DNA of 64,000 bases from Pediococcus acidilactici. Its GTDB lineage: Bacteria; Bacillota; Bacilli; Lactobacillales; Lactobacillaceae. Location: positions 1,302,001 through 1,366,000 of the forward strand of contig CP103908.1 in NCBI GenBank assembly GCA_024970065.1, in the 5' to 3' direction. A program made the position numbers and the translations under genes. This document shows positions 38,858 through 48,779 of the stretch, in pieces (position 1 is the stretch's first letter; each line of letters opens with the position of its first letter). The notes beneath the pieces were generated by a model that saw nothing but the letters and a program-made list of their open reading frames with translations, was not told where the DNA came from and did not search any database.

Positions 38858-38885
38858 ATGATAGCAATTATTATTTAAATGTCAA
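38858..38885 (-). promoter_or_regulatory. Promoter of the tandem T-box transcript
   Basis: TTGACA (38880-38885), 16-base spacer, TATCAT (38858-38863) on the minus strand, immediately after the mreD stop codon. Confidence 0.82.
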
Positions 38886-38892
38886 GCACCCT

Positions 38893-39438
38893 TTAACCAA
38901 AACTGCGGTAATTAGTTCCCCGAGTCCGCCGGAAAAAGGTTTTGACCGGGTAGTACAAAATTACAAAAAGTGCCAAATTTAAAATAATGGTTGGGAAAAA
39001 CGAGTATCCAATAAAAAAGCTTGCCGACACGTTTGCTAAATGGATCGCTTGGAAAACGGCGTAAAATAACACGTTATATAACGCCATTGCTAGGGTATCA
39101 AGCACCATCACAATTAAAAACGACGTGTTAACGTAGAGCCGGACTTCTCGCACAAACATGACCACTAGCGGAATGATAAAGGTGTTTACCCCAAAGACTC
39201 CCGTATAGTACCAATCGAAGACAATTCCGATTACGAACGCCCATAACGTAAAATTAATCTGGGACTCCCCTTCAAAAAAGATTCCCATTACGAACCACAT
39301 TAACGTCAGGTTACAAATCATCGAATACGGGTACTGAAACAAAATTGCTGAAAAAATTTGGTTTAAGGCGCCGTCTAAAAAGAAGGTCCCAAATAAAATA
39401 ATTGGAAAAAGATATTTAAGTTTTGCTGATTGTAACAT
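38893..39438 (-). CDS. mreD: Rod shape-determining protein MreD
   Basis: 181 residues, about five transmembrane helices over the whole length, typical MreD (N-terminus FPIILFGTFFLDGALNQIF; FYAVFQAIHLANVSASFFIG). Partner of MreC in the elongasome. Nine bases after mreC. In rod-shaped lactobacilli minC and minD usually follow, but here the next genes belong to an ABC transporter. Confidence 0.93.
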   Translation of the reverse strand: MLQSAKLKYLFPIILFGTFFLDGALNQIFSAILFQYPYSMICNLTLMWFVMGIFFEGESQINFTLWAFVIGIVFDWYYTGVFGVNTFIIPLVVMFVREVRLYVNTSFLIVMVLDTLAMALYNVLFYAVFQAIHLANVSASFFIGYSFFPTIILNLALFVILYYPVKTFFRRTRGTNYRSFG

Positions 39439-39447
39439 ACTTTCACC

Positions 39448-40293
39448 CTAATCTAGCTTAGCAATATAAACGTCGTTAACGTTGCTCAGCTTAGCAGCCG
39501 GCTTAATGCGAATTTCATTTGCTAATCCGTAGTCTTCTTTTGAAACTTTAGCTACCTTTCCGACGTACAAGCCTTTCGGAGTAACGCCACCCAGGCCAGA
39601 AGTAATTACCTGACTGCCAACCGCTACGTCCTTGTTTTCGGTAACCTGTCCCATAATGATTTCATTGGTCTTTTTATCATAGCCGGTAATGATTCCGTTA
39701 ACGTAGTTTCCGTCCTTGGCCTGAACCTGAATCGCAAAACGGTTTGCCGATTCATTGTTATCGCTAATTAATTCCACTTTACTAGTTGAGTAGTTGGCTT
39801 CCACTACCCGCCCAACTAAGCCGTCACCAGCAAGGACGGGTTGGTTTTTCTTAACTCCGTTAGCCGTACCTTTATTGACGGTTACCAAATCTTGCCACGA
39901 ACTTGGTGAACGGGTCAATACAATTGCTGGCGTTAGCGAATAGTCCGTCATGGAGTTTTTCAATCCGACTAACTTCTTTAATTCGCGATTTTCTTCCTTG
40001 AGGCTCTTATTTTCAGCATGAGTCGCGCTTAATTTATCAATATCCTGGCGCAAACGTTCATTTTCTTCGTAAGTTGCGACAAAGTTATTCAAATTAGTTG
40101 ATAACGTCTGCATTCCGTGAGCGGGAATCGCGATCACCCGGCTAACCGCCCCAAAAAGGTCGTTCCCTAATTTTTGGACAGCCGGCGTCTTGTCCTTTTT
40201 CCCCAATGCTAACGATCCCGTAATTAACCCTGCTGCAATAATTGCACAAATTACCGTTAACACTAGTTTTCGATTAGAAAAAAATTTATGCAT
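39448..40293 (-). CDS. mreC: Cell shape-determining protein MreC
   Basis: 281 residues: one N-terminal transmembrane helix (about 9-28), a coiled coil (about 65-108) and the extracellular double beta-barrel (GLVGRVVEANYSTSKVELIS, TSGLGGVTPKGLYVGKV). It is a scaffold for peripheral wall synthesis and activates PBP2-type enzymes. Here the gene upstream is radC; the mreB gene usually found between them is missing. Confidence 0.95.
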   Translation of the reverse strand: MHKFFSNRKLVLTVICAIIAAGLITGSLALGKKDKTPAVQKLGNDLFGAVSRVIAIPAHGMQTLSTNLNNFVATYEENERLRQDIDKLSATHAENKSLKEENRELKKLVGLKNSMTDYSLTPAIVLTRSPSSWQDLVTVNKGTANGVKKNQPVLAGDGLVGRVVEANYSTSKVELISDNNESANRFAIQVQAKDGNYVNGIITGYDKKTNEIIMGQVTENKDVAVGSQVITSGLGGVTPKGLYVGKVAKVSKEDYGLANEIRIKPAAKLSNVNDVYIAKLD

Positions 40294-40381
40294 GAGCTTT
40301 GAACCCCTTAATTAATCTCATTAAAATGACTTCATAAATTATAACACACAAAACGGTCAAACTAGCGCTAATTGAGATTGT

Positions 40382-41050
40382 TTAACAATCATTAAGAACT
40401 CGGTTTTCCGCGGCACTCCAGTATGTTTGGTCACCAATAATTAAGTGGTCAATCAGCCGAATCCCCATTAAATCCCCGATTTTCTTCATTTTTTTGGTGA
40501 AGGCCACATCATTCATGGACGGATCCACATTACCACTGGGATGGTTATGCACCAAAATAAACCCATTAGAACTAAAACGTAAAACCTCCGCCATGATTTC
40601 TCGGGGATGGACTTCCGCAGAGTTCAACCCGCCCTTAAAAATGACCCGTTCTTGTTTGATTTGATTTTTTGTATCCAAACAAAGTAACACCAAGTGTTCC
40701 TGCGGATTCTTTTGAAAACGAGCGACCATCAAGTTGCCAATTTGCGCGCTACCCAACACCTTGCCCAACAAGTGGACTGGTTGGCGTTGCACGCGCCGAC
40801 CTAACTCAATTGCGGCTTCTAAAGCTAAGGACTCGGCAGGCAACTCGGGAAAAATATTTTGCTTTTCCCGCTGAGTCAACATACTGTAGCCCACCACGTC
40901 GCCAACCTGATCCCAAAATTGCTCGGATAGACGGTTAATGGACTGCTCTTGACCACAACAACTTAAAAATGCCCGCAATAATTCCGCGTTGGTCAAATTT
41001 TCTGCGCCAATTTTTGTAAGTTTTTTGCGTGCACCATCTTGTAACAACAT
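40382..41050 (-). CDS. radC: RadC family protein (JAB/MPN domain)
   Basis: About 222 residues. ATG at 41050 has GAGG eight bases upstream; the in-frame GTG at 41059 is too close. A degenerate helix-hairpin-helix region at the N-terminus precedes a JAMM metalloprotease-like domain with HNHPSGNVDPSMND, all metal ligands present. Linked to DNA repair by name only; its function is unsettled. It lies between folC and mreC. Confidence 0.92.
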   Translation of the reverse strand: MLLQDGARKKLTKIGAENLTNAELLRAFLSCCGQEQSINRLSEQFWDQVGDVVGYSMLTQREKQNIFPELPAESLALEAAIELGRRVQRQPVHLLGKVLGSAQIGNLMVARFQKNPQEHLVLLCLDTKNQIKQERVIFKGGLNSAEVHPREIMAEVLRFSSNGFILVHNHPSGNVDPSMNDVAFTKKMKKIGDLMGIRLIDHLIIGDQTYWSAAENRVLNDC

Positions 41051-41092
41051 TTTTACCACCTCTTAGATACAAAGTACCTAAAAAGTAGCTAA

Positions 41093-42367
41093 TTATTTCT
41101 TGAACAACGGTCGGACTTCGGATACGAAGTATAACGAACCGGTAACGATCACAACGTCTTGTGCGGTAGCTTGCCCCAAAATTTGGTGTAACGCCGTTTG
41201 CCAATTTGCTTCGTAATTAGCTTGCCGAGCCTCGCGAGCTAAAAGTTCGGTGGGTCGTACAACTTGACGGCGAAGTGGATTGTGAAAACTAGTTAGCGTT
41301 AGTTTGGCGTTTGGAAGCGAAAGTAATTCGTCAATCATCGGTTGAAATAGCTTATCATCCAAAATTGCTGCCAAGATATAAATCGTCCGGTCCGACCAGT
41401 AGGTTTGTAGCGACTGCTTTAAGGCTTGGATTCCTGGCAAATTATGTGCGCCGTCTAAAATTACCAAGGGGGACTGCTGCATTAATTCCATCCGGCCCGG
41501 CCAGCGTGCTTGCAAACTTGCTTGCCGAATTTGCGTTACGCTAAGTTGCCAACCTTGCCGGTGACTCAGTACTAAAGCAGCTTGCAGCGCTACGGCCAAA
41601 TTCTGAAGTTGATAAACACCAAGCAACCCGCTCCTTAGACCGGTGAATCGCGTCGCTTGATTTTCAAAAGTACCTGGATCACCCGTCAACTTAAAGTCGT
41701 GATCCAACACCGTTAAGGGGGCTTCTCGTTGGCGAGCGACCCGTTTAATTACTGCGAGTGCTTCCGGGTCCCGGACCCCCGTGACCACCGGGACGTGCGG
41801 TTTAATGATTCCCGCCTTTTGCCGTGCGATTTCAGGCAGCGTATTGCCCAAGAGTGCCATGTGATCCCAACCCACGTTGGTAATCACCGAAACTAAGGGG
41901 GTGAATACGTTCGTTGAATCATACAAACCGCCGATTCCCACCTCTACCAAAACGATATCGACCGGGTGTTGAGCAAAATACAGAAACATCATTGCGGTGA
42001 CAATTTCAAATTCTAGTGGGCCCCCTAACTTAGTTTGGTCCATCTCTTCCACGACCGGACGAATTTGATCAACGAGGTCAATAATATCCGCATCGCTAAT
42101 TGGCTGGCCGTTGACCGCAATTCGTTCGTTAAACCTAGTGATAAAAGGTGACGTAAAGGTCCCAACCTTCCGGCCATCTTGGGCTAATAAGCTAGCTAAA
42201 AAAGCAATCGTAGACCCTTTACCGTTAGTTCCAGCAACGTGAACTGCTGGAATGGCTGCTTGGGGATTGCCCAACGCAGCTAAAAACCGTTCCATCCTTT
42301 TTAAAGTCGGAGCCTTGCGTAGCCGAGGTCGCCCGTGAATAAAGGCTAGCGCTTCATCATAGTTCAT
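41093..42367 (-). CDS. folC: Folylpolyglutamate synthase / dihydrofolate synthase
   Basis: Adds glutamate to folates, which retains them in the cell. 424 residues. P-loop GTNGKGST at 46-53, omega loop FTSPFITRFNERI and the Mur-ligase type central domain ending ILDGAHNLPGIQAL. ATG follows a good ribosome binding site. It lies after valS and its terminator, the valS-folC order typical of Firmicutes. Confidence 0.96.
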   Translation of the reverse strand: MNYDEALAFIHGRPRLRKAPTLKRMERFLAALGNPQAAIPAVHVAGTNGKGSTIAFLASLLAQDGRKVGTFTSPFITRFNERIAVNGQPISDADIIDLVDQIRPVVEEMDQTKLGGPLEFEIVTAMMFLYFAQHPVDIVLVEVGIGGLYDSTNVFTPLVSVITNVGWDHMALLGNTLPEIARQKAGIIKPHVPVVTGVRDPEALAVIKRVARQREAPLTVLDHDFKLTGDPGTFENQATRFTGLRSGLLGVYQLQNLAVALQAALVLSHRQGWQLSVTQIRQASLQARWPGRMELMQQSPLVILDGAHNLPGIQALKQSLQTYWSDRTIYILAAILDDKLFQPMIDELLSLPNAKLTLTSFHNPLRRQVVRPTELLAREARQANYEANWQTALHQILGQATAQDVVIVTGSLYFVSEVRPLFKK

Positions 42368-42395
42368 CTGTTTACCCCCTCACTAAAATTTTATT

Positions 42396-42436
42396 TAAAA
42401 AGGGCCGAGAAAAATTACATAATTTTTCTCAGCCCC
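42396..42436 (-). terminator. Rho-independent terminator after valS
   Basis: GGGC-C-GAGAAAAATT pairs with AATTTTTCTC-A-GCCC around ACAT, then TTTTTAAAT on the minus strand. The GGCYGAGAAA core resembles the ezrA terminator. Confidence 0.85.
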
Positions 42437-42532
42437 TGATTTTCGTAAGTACTAACGGTTTTAATCGTCAATCTTAACGAGGTCGGGAAAAAACGTTTCC
42501 CATCACCTTAAAGTACTAAAATTTACTCGTTG

Positions 42533-45196
42533 CTATTTGCCAGAACGAATGTCCGCAAGTCGCCGACGGGTAGCCGCCAATTTGCCTTCGTAATCGGTCT
42601 TCTTGGCCCGTTGTTCTTCAACGACGGCTGCCGGAGCGTTGTTAACGAACTTCTCGTTTTGCAGCTTCTTGACCACCCGACTAACTTCTTGTTCGTATTT
42701 TTGCTCTTCCTTTTCCAAACGAGCAATTTCTTCGTCTAGGTCAACTAATTCTGCTAGCGGAATGTAAATTTCGCCATCGGTAATCACTGCCGACATGGAA
42801 AGCTTTGGTGCTTCCACCGTTGCCCCTAGTTCAAATTCTGCTGGATGACAGAAGCGGTCAATATAGTCGCGGTTTTCATTAAACAGTTTAACCAGTGCTT
42901 CGTTATCCGTCTTGATTAAGAGGTCTACAGGACTAGACATTGGAGCTCCCGCTTCAGAACGAATGTTTCGAACCGCCTTAATCAATTCAATCAAGTGGCT
43001 CATCCCTTCTTCAGCAGCCTCGTCAGTTAATTCTGGATGACTAACTGGGTAAGCAGCCGTTACTAGTGATTCACCTTCGTGTGGCATCGACAACCAAATC
43101 TTTTCAGTTACAAACGGCATTACCGGGTGTAAGAGCCGTAATGTTTGGTCTAGGACGTATGCCAATACGTTTTGGGTATTTACTTGAGCAGTTTGATCAT
43201 CACCATTGAGAATTTCCTTACTCATTTCGATGTACCAATCACAGAAATCATCCCAAATGAAGGTGTACAATGCACGTCCAGCTTCCCCGAAGTCGTAAAC
43301 GTCAAAGAAGTGGGTAACTTGTTCCACCGTGTGGTTTAGGCGACTTAAAATCCAGCGATCAGCAAGGTTAAGTTCGTTCAATGCTGGTAACTGTGGCTTA
43401 TCAACTTGGTCTAAGTTCATGATTACGTAACGACTCGCGTTCCAAATCTTGTTAATAAAGTTCCAAGCAGCATCCAACTTAGTGTAGCTAAACCGCAAGT
43501 CTTGACCCGCCGTAGAACCATTAGAAAGGAACCAACGCAGTGCATCCGCACCGTATTTATCAATTACGTCCATTGGGTCGATTCCGTTTCCTAGCGACTT
43601 ACTCATCTTGCGTCCCTGTTCGTCACGGATCAATCCGTGCAACAATACGTCTTTAAACGGCCGCTTGCCGGTAAACTTCAAGCTTTGGAAGATCATCCGG
43701 GCAACCCAGAAGAAGATGATGTCATAGCCGGTTACCAACGTGCTAGTTGGGAAGTAGCGCTTAAAGTCCGCCGCGTTTTCGTCCGGCCAACCCATCGTGG
43801 TAAATGGCCACAATGCACTTGAGAACCAAGTGTCTAGTACGTCGGGATCTTGTTCCCAGTTTTCAACGTCTTTAGGAGCTTCTTCGCCTACGTAAACTTC
43901 GCCAGTTTTCTTGTGATACCAAGCTGGGATTTGGTGTCCCCACCATAGTTGCCGGGAAATTACCCAATCGTGGGCGTTTTCCATCCACTGTTTGAAAGTG
44001 TGCTCGAAGCGTTCGGGGATGAAGTTAACCTTGTCGTCCGTGTCTTGGTTTGCTAACGCCATCTTAGCCAGCTTATCCATTTTAACGAACCATTGCGTCG
44101 ACAAACGGGATTCGACTTGTACGCCGGTTCGTTCAGAATGACCCACGCTGTGGACAATTGGGTCAATCTTAATCATGTAGCCTTGGTCTTCGAGGTCCTT
44201 AACCATTGCCTTACGCGCTTCAAAACGATCTAGGCCTTCGTACTTGCCCGCGTTCTCGTTCATGGAAGCATCGTCATTCATCGTGTTGATTCGTTCCAGA
44301 TTATGCCGGTTACCCACTTGGAAATCGTTAGGGTCGTGCGCAGGCGTAATCTTCACCATTCCAGTCCCAAACTCCGGATCCACGTACTGGTCAGCAATGA
44401 TTGGAAGATGACGGCCTTGAAGCGGCAAAATAACTTCCTTGCCTACCAAGTCTTGGTAACGTTCGTCGCTTGGGTGAACAGCAATGGCAACGTCGCCGAA
44501 CATCGTTTCTGGCCGAGTTGTCGCAATTTCGATGTAATTTTTCCCGTTAAAAGTAAAATCTGGATCTGCGAAGAAATACTTCACGTGGTAGAAGGCACCT
44601 TGGTCATCTTGGTGCTCTACTTCAATATCTGAAAGCGCAGTCCGCGCCTGCGGATCCCAGTTAATGATGTATTCACCCCGGTAAATCAAGCCTTCGTTGT
44701 ATAAAGTAACGAATACTTTCCGGACGGCCTTAGATAGACCTTCATCAAGGGTAAACCGTTCCCGATCGTAATCGAGGGAGAGTCCCATCTTAGCCCATTG
44801 TTGGTGGATGGTGTCGGCGTACTCGTCTTTCCACTCCCATACCTTATCAATGAACTTTTCCCGGCCTAAATCATACCGAGAAACCCCTTGTTCACGGAGC
44901 TTAGCTTCCACCTTTGCTTGAGTGGCGATCCCGGCATGGTCCATTCCTGGTACCCAAACCGTATCGTAGCCTTGCATCCGCTTTTGCCGGATCAACATAT
45001 CTTGTAACGTAGTGTCCCACGCATGGCCTAAATGCAATTTTCCAGTAACGTTAGGAGGCGGAATTACAATTGAATATGGTTTTGCTTTCTTATCTCCATT
45101 AGGTTTAAATAACCCCTTTTCGACCCACTCTTGGTAGCGGCCCTGTTCGACCTTTTGAGGTTCGTACTTGGTCGACATCTCAACTTCTTTGGTCAT
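42533..45196 (-). CDS. valS: Valyl-tRNA synthetase
   Basis: Charges tRNA-Val and edits threonine. About 887 residues from ATG 45196; TTG at 45199 is adjacent and ATG at 45178 is a less likely alternative. HIGH-type motif [19 protein letters not shown] loop [11 protein letters not shown], editing domain with [15 protein letters not shown], and a C-terminal coiled coil ([19 protein letters not shown]). Controlled by the T-box leader upstream. Confidence 0.97.
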   Translation of the reverse strand: MTKEVEMSTKYEPQKVEQGRYQEWVEKGLFKPNGDKKAKPYSIVIPPPNVTGKLHLGHAWDTTLQDMLIRQKRMQGYDTVWVPGMDHAGIATQAKVEAKLREQGVSRYDLGREKFIDKVWEWKDEYADTIHQQWAKMGLSLDYDRERFTLDEGLSKAVRKVFVTLYNEGLIYRGEYIINWDPQARTALSDIEVEHQDDQGAFYHVKYFFADPDFTFNGKNYIEIATTRPETMFGDVAIAVHPSDERYQDLVGKEVILPLQGRHLPIIADQYVDPEFGTGMVKITPAHDPNDFQVGNRHNLERINTMNDDASMNENAGKYEGLDRFEARKAMVKDLEDQGYMIKIDPIVHSVGHSERTGVQVESRLSTQWFVKMDKLAKMALANQDTDDKVNFIPERFEHTFKQWMENAHDWVISRQLWWGHQIPAWYHKKTGEVYVGEEAPKDVENWEQDPDVLDTWFSSALWPFTTMGWPDENAADFKRYFPTSTLVTGYDIIFFWVARMIFQSLKFTGKRPFKDVLLHGLIRDEQGRKMSKSLGNGIDPMDVIDKYGADALRWFLSNGSTAGQDLRFSYTKLDAAWNFINKIWNASRYVIMNLDQVDKPQLPALNELNLADRWILSRLNHTVEQVTHFFDVYDFGEAGRALYTFIWDDFCDWYIEMSKEILNGDDQTAQVNTQNVLAYVLDQTLRLLHPVMPFVTEKIWLSMPHEGESLVTAAYPVSHPELTDEAAEEGMSHLIELIKAVRNIRSEAGAPMSSPVDLLIKTDNEALVKLFNENRDYIDRFCHPAEFELGATVEAPKLSMSAVITDGEIYIPLAELVDLDEEIARLEKEEQKYEQEVSRVVKKLQNEKFVNNAPAAVVEEQRAKKTDYEGKLAATRRRLADIRSGK

Positions 45197-45214
45197 CAAA
45201 CTTCACTTCCCTTT

Positions 45215-45451
45215 CCAAAATAAAAAGCACTTTCTTCCTAAGAAATAGGACGAAAGTGCTTCGCGGTACCACCTAAATTGGGCATACTTGCCCCGCTTTG
45301 TCTTTGATAACGAACGTGCTGTTCGATCCTTAGGCCTTCTAGCCTAAAGATTGGTTCATAAGCAACCCGATTTTCCGTGTTTAGAGACTCACAGCTCCGT
45401 CTCCTCTCTGAAAAACACCTTTGGAAAATCTCCTCTTAATCATCACCGTCA
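45215..45451 (-). promoter_or_regulatory. T-box riboswitch leader of valS
   Basis: T-box core GGTGGTACCGCG (45262-45273) followed by a terminator with arms AAGCACTTTCGTCC and GAAGAAAGTGCTT and a T tract (45219-45261). Upstream helices include GATTTTCC / GGAAAATC and CGAAC / GTTCG. Uncharged tRNA-Val should allow read-through into valS. I did not resolve the specifier with certainty. Confidence 0.9.
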
Positions 45452-45457
45452 AAAATA

Positions 45458-45486
45458 ATAATAAAGAATAAATCTTGGTACGTCAA
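45458..45486 (-). promoter_or_regulatory. Promoter of the valS T-box transcript
   Basis: TTGACG (45481-45486), 17-base spacer, TATTAT (45458-45463) on the minus strand, next to the tpx stop codon. Confidence 0.85.
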
Positions 45487-45494
45487 TTAAGTTT

Positions 45495-45986
45495 TTACAA
45501 TTGTTTAATTACTTCTAGTGCAGCCTCATAGTTTGGCTCGGAATGTAATTCAGGAACGATTTCTCGGTAAATGATCTTACCGGATGCGTCAGCGATGAAA
45601 ATACTCCGTGCTAAGTACCCTGCGTTTGGAATATACAGCTTCATTTCATACCCAAACGATAACTCATGGTCCGAGAGTACTTCCAGGTTATTCACCCCTT
45701 CAGCAGCGCACCAGTTTGCTTGGTCTTGCGGTAAATTGTTAGAAATTGTGACAAACCGGACCCCCGGATAATTATCCGCCTGTTGGTTAAAGGCCTTCGT
45801 TTGAATGCTGCAAATTCGCGTGTTTAAATCGGGCACCACGCTTAATAACAACGGTTTACCAAGTAAATCGCGCGTTTTAACCTTCGCGCCCTTCGCCGTA
45901 AAGACTTTAAACTTTGGTAATTGGTCGCCCACTTCGGGCGGATTGCCAACTAGTTCAACCTTTTGTCCACCACGTAATATTTCCAT
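45495..45986 (-). CDS. tpx: Thiol peroxidase (Tpx, atypical 2-Cys peroxiredoxin)
   Basis: 163 residues; reduces peroxides using thioredoxin. Peroxidatic Cys59 (PDLNTRICSIQT) and resolving Cys93 (NWCAAEG) are both present. The usual Ser/Thr-x-x-Cys context is changed to NTRIC, a mild divergence. ATG has AAAGGAG. An imperfect hairpin without a T run lies upstream near 46030-46055. Confidence 0.93.
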   Translation of the reverse strand: MEILRGGQKVELVGNPPEVGDQLPKFKVFTAKGAKVKTRDLLGKPLLLSVVPDLNTRICSIQTKAFNQQADNYPGVRFVTISNNLPQDQANWCAAEGVNNLEVLSDHELSFGYEMKLYIPNAGYLARSIFIADASGKIIYREIVPELHSEPNYEAALEVIKQL

Positions 45987-46154
45987 AGCCTTACGCTCCT
46001 TTATTTTAACAACTAGTTTAAATGGATGCTTTCCATTAACCCTGTTAAATAACTTAATTAGCCAACTAATCGCAGACTAAATTTCTCAATACCCAGCGAT
46101 ATTTACGTTAACCTTATCCCAAAACATCCCAAATAGCAACTAATCAATTTAGGC

Positions 46155-47372
46155 TTAAAGAAGTTCCGCAAAAACTTCTTCATTTTGGTTTAAAAATTCC
46201 TCGCCAGCGTGAATATTGGTGACCTGAACTCCCTCAAGAGCCCGCTTCATCAAACCTTCTACGTCAATCTTGCTTTCGTAATAACGGGCCTTTTCTAAGT
46301 CTGGACGCGTCTTCGGTGCTGGCGGAGCGAAAATTGTACAACAGTCTTCAAATGGCATAATTGATAAATCGTAGGTGTCAATTTCCTTAGCAATTTCAAT
46401 GATTTCGTTTTTATCCATCGAAACTACCGGCCGAATAATTGGCATGGTGGTAACGTCGTTAATTGCCATCATGCTTTCCATAGTTTGTGAGGCTACTTGG
46501 CCAAGTGACTCACCGTTAAAGATAGCTAAGCCACCCCGTTTTTGCGCCAGTGCCACGGTTAACCGCAGCATCATTCGCCGTTGGATCGTCATTAAGTAGC
46601 CTTCCGGACACTTTTCCTTAATGGTCTCTTGAATTTCAGCAAACGGTACTTGCAAAAACTGGACGTTTCCGGAGTAAGCAGCCAACTTACCACTTAGTTC
46701 CTTGGCCTTTGCCAAAGCTTGTTCACTCGTGTATGGCGGGCTAAAGAAGTGGACCATTTCCATCTCAACGCCGCGTTTCATCCCAAGGTATGCGGCAACT
46801 GGCGAATCAATCCCTCCAGAAAGCATCATCATACCCTTTCCAGCGGTTCCAACTGGTAGCCCACCAGCACCATCAATTACTTCACTGGTCAGAAAGATTC
46901 CGTTTGAACGGATTTCCACCCGCAAAGTAATGTCCGGATTCTTCATTTTAACCTGGCTTTCCGGGAAGTGTTCTAAAATGAAGCCCCCTAGTTCCCGGTT
47001 CATCGTGTCGGTATTGATTGGAAAATCCTTATCCGAACGACGGGTATTGATTTTGAAAGTCATTTGGGGCTTTAGTTGTTCTTTCATCATTGCTAAAGCG
47101 CCCTCTTGGACGGCTTCCATTGACTTCTCGACTTTCAACATTGGGGACAAGTTTTGGATTCCAAAAACCCGTTTTAACCGGGCAATTACTGCAGCGCTGC
47201 TTGCTCCGTTTAAGGTTACGTGCGTCCGGTCCCGGTTGGGATGGACTACTACTTGTTCAAAGTCTTTCAAACTTTTACGGATATTACCACCCAAGCGGGC
47301 AATAAAATCTTTCCGGTTTTTTCCCTTGGTAGATAGTTCGCCGTAGCGAACCATAATTTCCGTATATTCCAT
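46155..47372 (-). CDS. thiI: tRNA 4-thiouridine synthase ThiI
   Basis: Adenylates U8 of tRNA and transfers sulfur; it may also serve thiazole synthesis. 405 residues: N-terminal ferredoxin-like and THUMP domains, then a PP-loop ([16 protein letters not shown]) and the later [11 protein letters not shown]. No rhodanese domain follows, normal for Gram-positive ThiI, which takes sulfur from a partner cysteine desulfurase. That partner is encoded just upstream. Confidence 0.96.
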   Translation of the reverse strand: MEYTEIMVRYGELSTKGKNRKDFIARLGGNIRKSLKDFEQVVVHPNRDRTHVTLNGASSAAVIARLKRVFGIQNLSPMLKVEKSMEAVQEGALAMMKEQLKPQMTFKINTRRSDKDFPINTDTMNRELGGFILEHFPESQVKMKNPDITLRVEIRSNGIFLTSEVIDGAGGLPVGTAGKGMMMLSGGIDSPVAAYLGMKRGVEMEMVHFFSPPYTSEQALAKAKELSGKLAAYSGNVQFLQVPFAEIQETIKEKCPEGYLMTIQRRMMLRLTVALAQKRGGLAIFNGESLGQVASQTMESMMAINDVTTMPIIRPVVSMDKNEIIEIAKEIDTYDLSIMPFEDCCTIFAPPAPKTRPDLEKARYYESKIDVEGLMKRALEGVQVTNIHAGEEFLNQNEEVFAELL

Positions 47373-47384
47373 AAAAACTCCTAT

Positions 47385-48539
47385 CTAAGCGTTTTGATTA
47401 ATTTTAGAAAAGTTTTGGTATAACTGGTCAAACACCTTGTTGAAGCGCTCTGCTTCTTCCATAGTGTTGGCACTGTCTAAACTAACGCGGACTGCGCTGG
47501 TCGAAATTTTTTGGTCAACATTCATGGCCGTCAAGGTGCTAGACGCTTGTTGTTTCTTAGAAGAGCAAGCGCTCGTCGTTGAAATGTAAATGTCGTGACT
47601 TTCAAATGCATGGACGATGGTTTCTCCCCGGACCCCCTTAATCGCAAAGCATAAAATATGGGGTGCAAAGTCGGGAGCACATTTCGAAAAAGCCACCACT
47701 TTATCAAAACTAGTTACGTGGTCATAAATTGCCTTCTTCACCGCCGCTTGGTGCGCAACTTTTTGCTTCTCATCAGTCAGTAACAAGCGCAGGGCCTTCG
47801 CCATCGCTACAATTGCTGGCAGATTTTCGGTACCGCTGCGTAAGTTCTTTTCCTGCCCCCCACCGGTCATCAACGGCGCAATTCGCCGACCTTGCCGGGC
47901 GTAGATAAAGCCGACACCCCGAGGGGCGTGGAATTTATGTCCTGAAAAGGTTACAAAGTCAACCCGGTCGTTCATGATGGCCGCTTGGATTCCCTTACCG
48001 ATTCCCTGAACCGCATCGACATGGAAGTGAATCTTAGGGTAATCCTTTAACACTTCGGCAACTTCAGTGAGTGGCTGCACCGTACCGATTTCATTATTAA
48101 CCGCCATGATGGAAACTAAAATCGTATCTGGTCGAATTGCATCCTTCAAATCTTGAACGCTAATCCGTCCTTCATCATCAACCGGTAAATAAGTAACGTC
48201 AAAGCCGAGCTGTTCCAACTGAGCCATCGTATTTTGCACCGCCGGATGTTCTACCGCAGTGGTAATCAAATGCTTCCCGTAGGCACGCTTTTCGATTGCG
48301 GTTCCCTTAATTATCCAATTGTCACCTTCCGTACCACCACTGGTAAAGAAGATTTCGTGTGGTTGAACATTTAACAAGTCCGCAATTTGTTTACGTGACT
48401 GCTCCAGCAAATTAAATGCGGTTTCCCCCATGTTGTGTAAACTAGACGGATTGCCCCATATTTGGTTGCTAACCTTTTGGTAAGTTTCTAAGACTGCTTT
48501 ATCAACTTGCGTAGTTGCACTATTGTCAAAGTAAATCAT
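47385..48539 (-). CDS. nifZ: Cysteine desulfurase (NifS/IscS family, ThiI partner)
   Basis: PLP enzyme that releases sulfur from cysteine. I start at ATG 48539 (MIYFDNSATTQVDKAVLETY), the typical family N-terminus; upstream in-frame starts would add 12 atypical residues. PLP lysine in FSGHKFHAPRGVGFIY, histidine in HVDAVQGIGKG, and catalytic cysteine in STTSACSSKKQ. About 384 residues. Twelve bases separate it from thiI, so it most likely feeds sulfur to ThiI as NifZ does in Bacillus. The symbol rests on context. Confidence 0.93.
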   Translation of the reverse strand: MIYFDNSATTQVDKAVLETYQKVSNQIWGNPSSLHNMGETAFNLLEQSRKQIADLLNVQPHEIFFTSGGTEGDNWIIKGTAIEKRAYGKHLITTAVEHPAVQNTMAQLEQLGFDVTYLPVDDEGRISVQDLKDAIRPDTILVSIMAVNNEIGTVQPLTEVAEVLKDYPKIHFHVDAVQGIGKGIQAAIMNDRVDFVTFSGHKFHAPRGVGFIYARQGRRIAPLMTGGGQEKNLRSGTENLPAIVAMAKALRLLLTDEKQKVAHQAAVKKAIYDHVTSFDKVVAFSKCAPDFAPHILCFAIKGVRGETIVHAFESHDIYISTTSACSSKKQQASSTLTAMNVDQKISTSAVRVSLDSANTMEEAERFNKVFDQLYQNFSKINQNA

Positions 48540-48680
48540 TTTCCTCATCCCTAACTTAAAATCCCGCTTAATCACATTCCATTATTCTACTTACAAATGA
48601 GAAGCGTGTCAAAAAATCCCCTTTTTCCAAACCAGTTAAAATTCTACCTAATTTTCAAAAAATATCCATCCTAATTACGT

Positions 48681-48714
48681 AAAACAGAGGCCGAGAAAAA
48701 AATTTCCCAGCCTC
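48681..48714 (-). terminator. Rho-independent terminator after ezrA
   Basis: GAGGCTGGGAAA pairs with TTTCTCGGCCTC around a T-rich loop, then TGTTTTA on the minus strand. Confidence 0.75.
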
Positions 48715-48779
48715 CGTTGCCGCATTTTAAATGGTGGAACCTTAATTCTTACGTTAGTAGTTAGCTTAGCGTTAGTAAA

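Noticed and set aside
38413..38890. Considered whether the two T-boxes regulate two different operons
   Set aside because: Both lie on the minus strand in series with one upstream promoter and only the permease gene follows.
45310..45330. SOS-box-like CGAAC-N5-GTTCG in the valS leader
   Set aside because: The spacer is five bases, not four, and the sequence is a helix of the T-box leader.
46702..47346. Long open frame (214 codons) opposite thiI on the plus strand
   Set aside because: It is fully antisense to a complete, motif-bearing thiI gene; open frames like this arise from codon bias of the sense gene.
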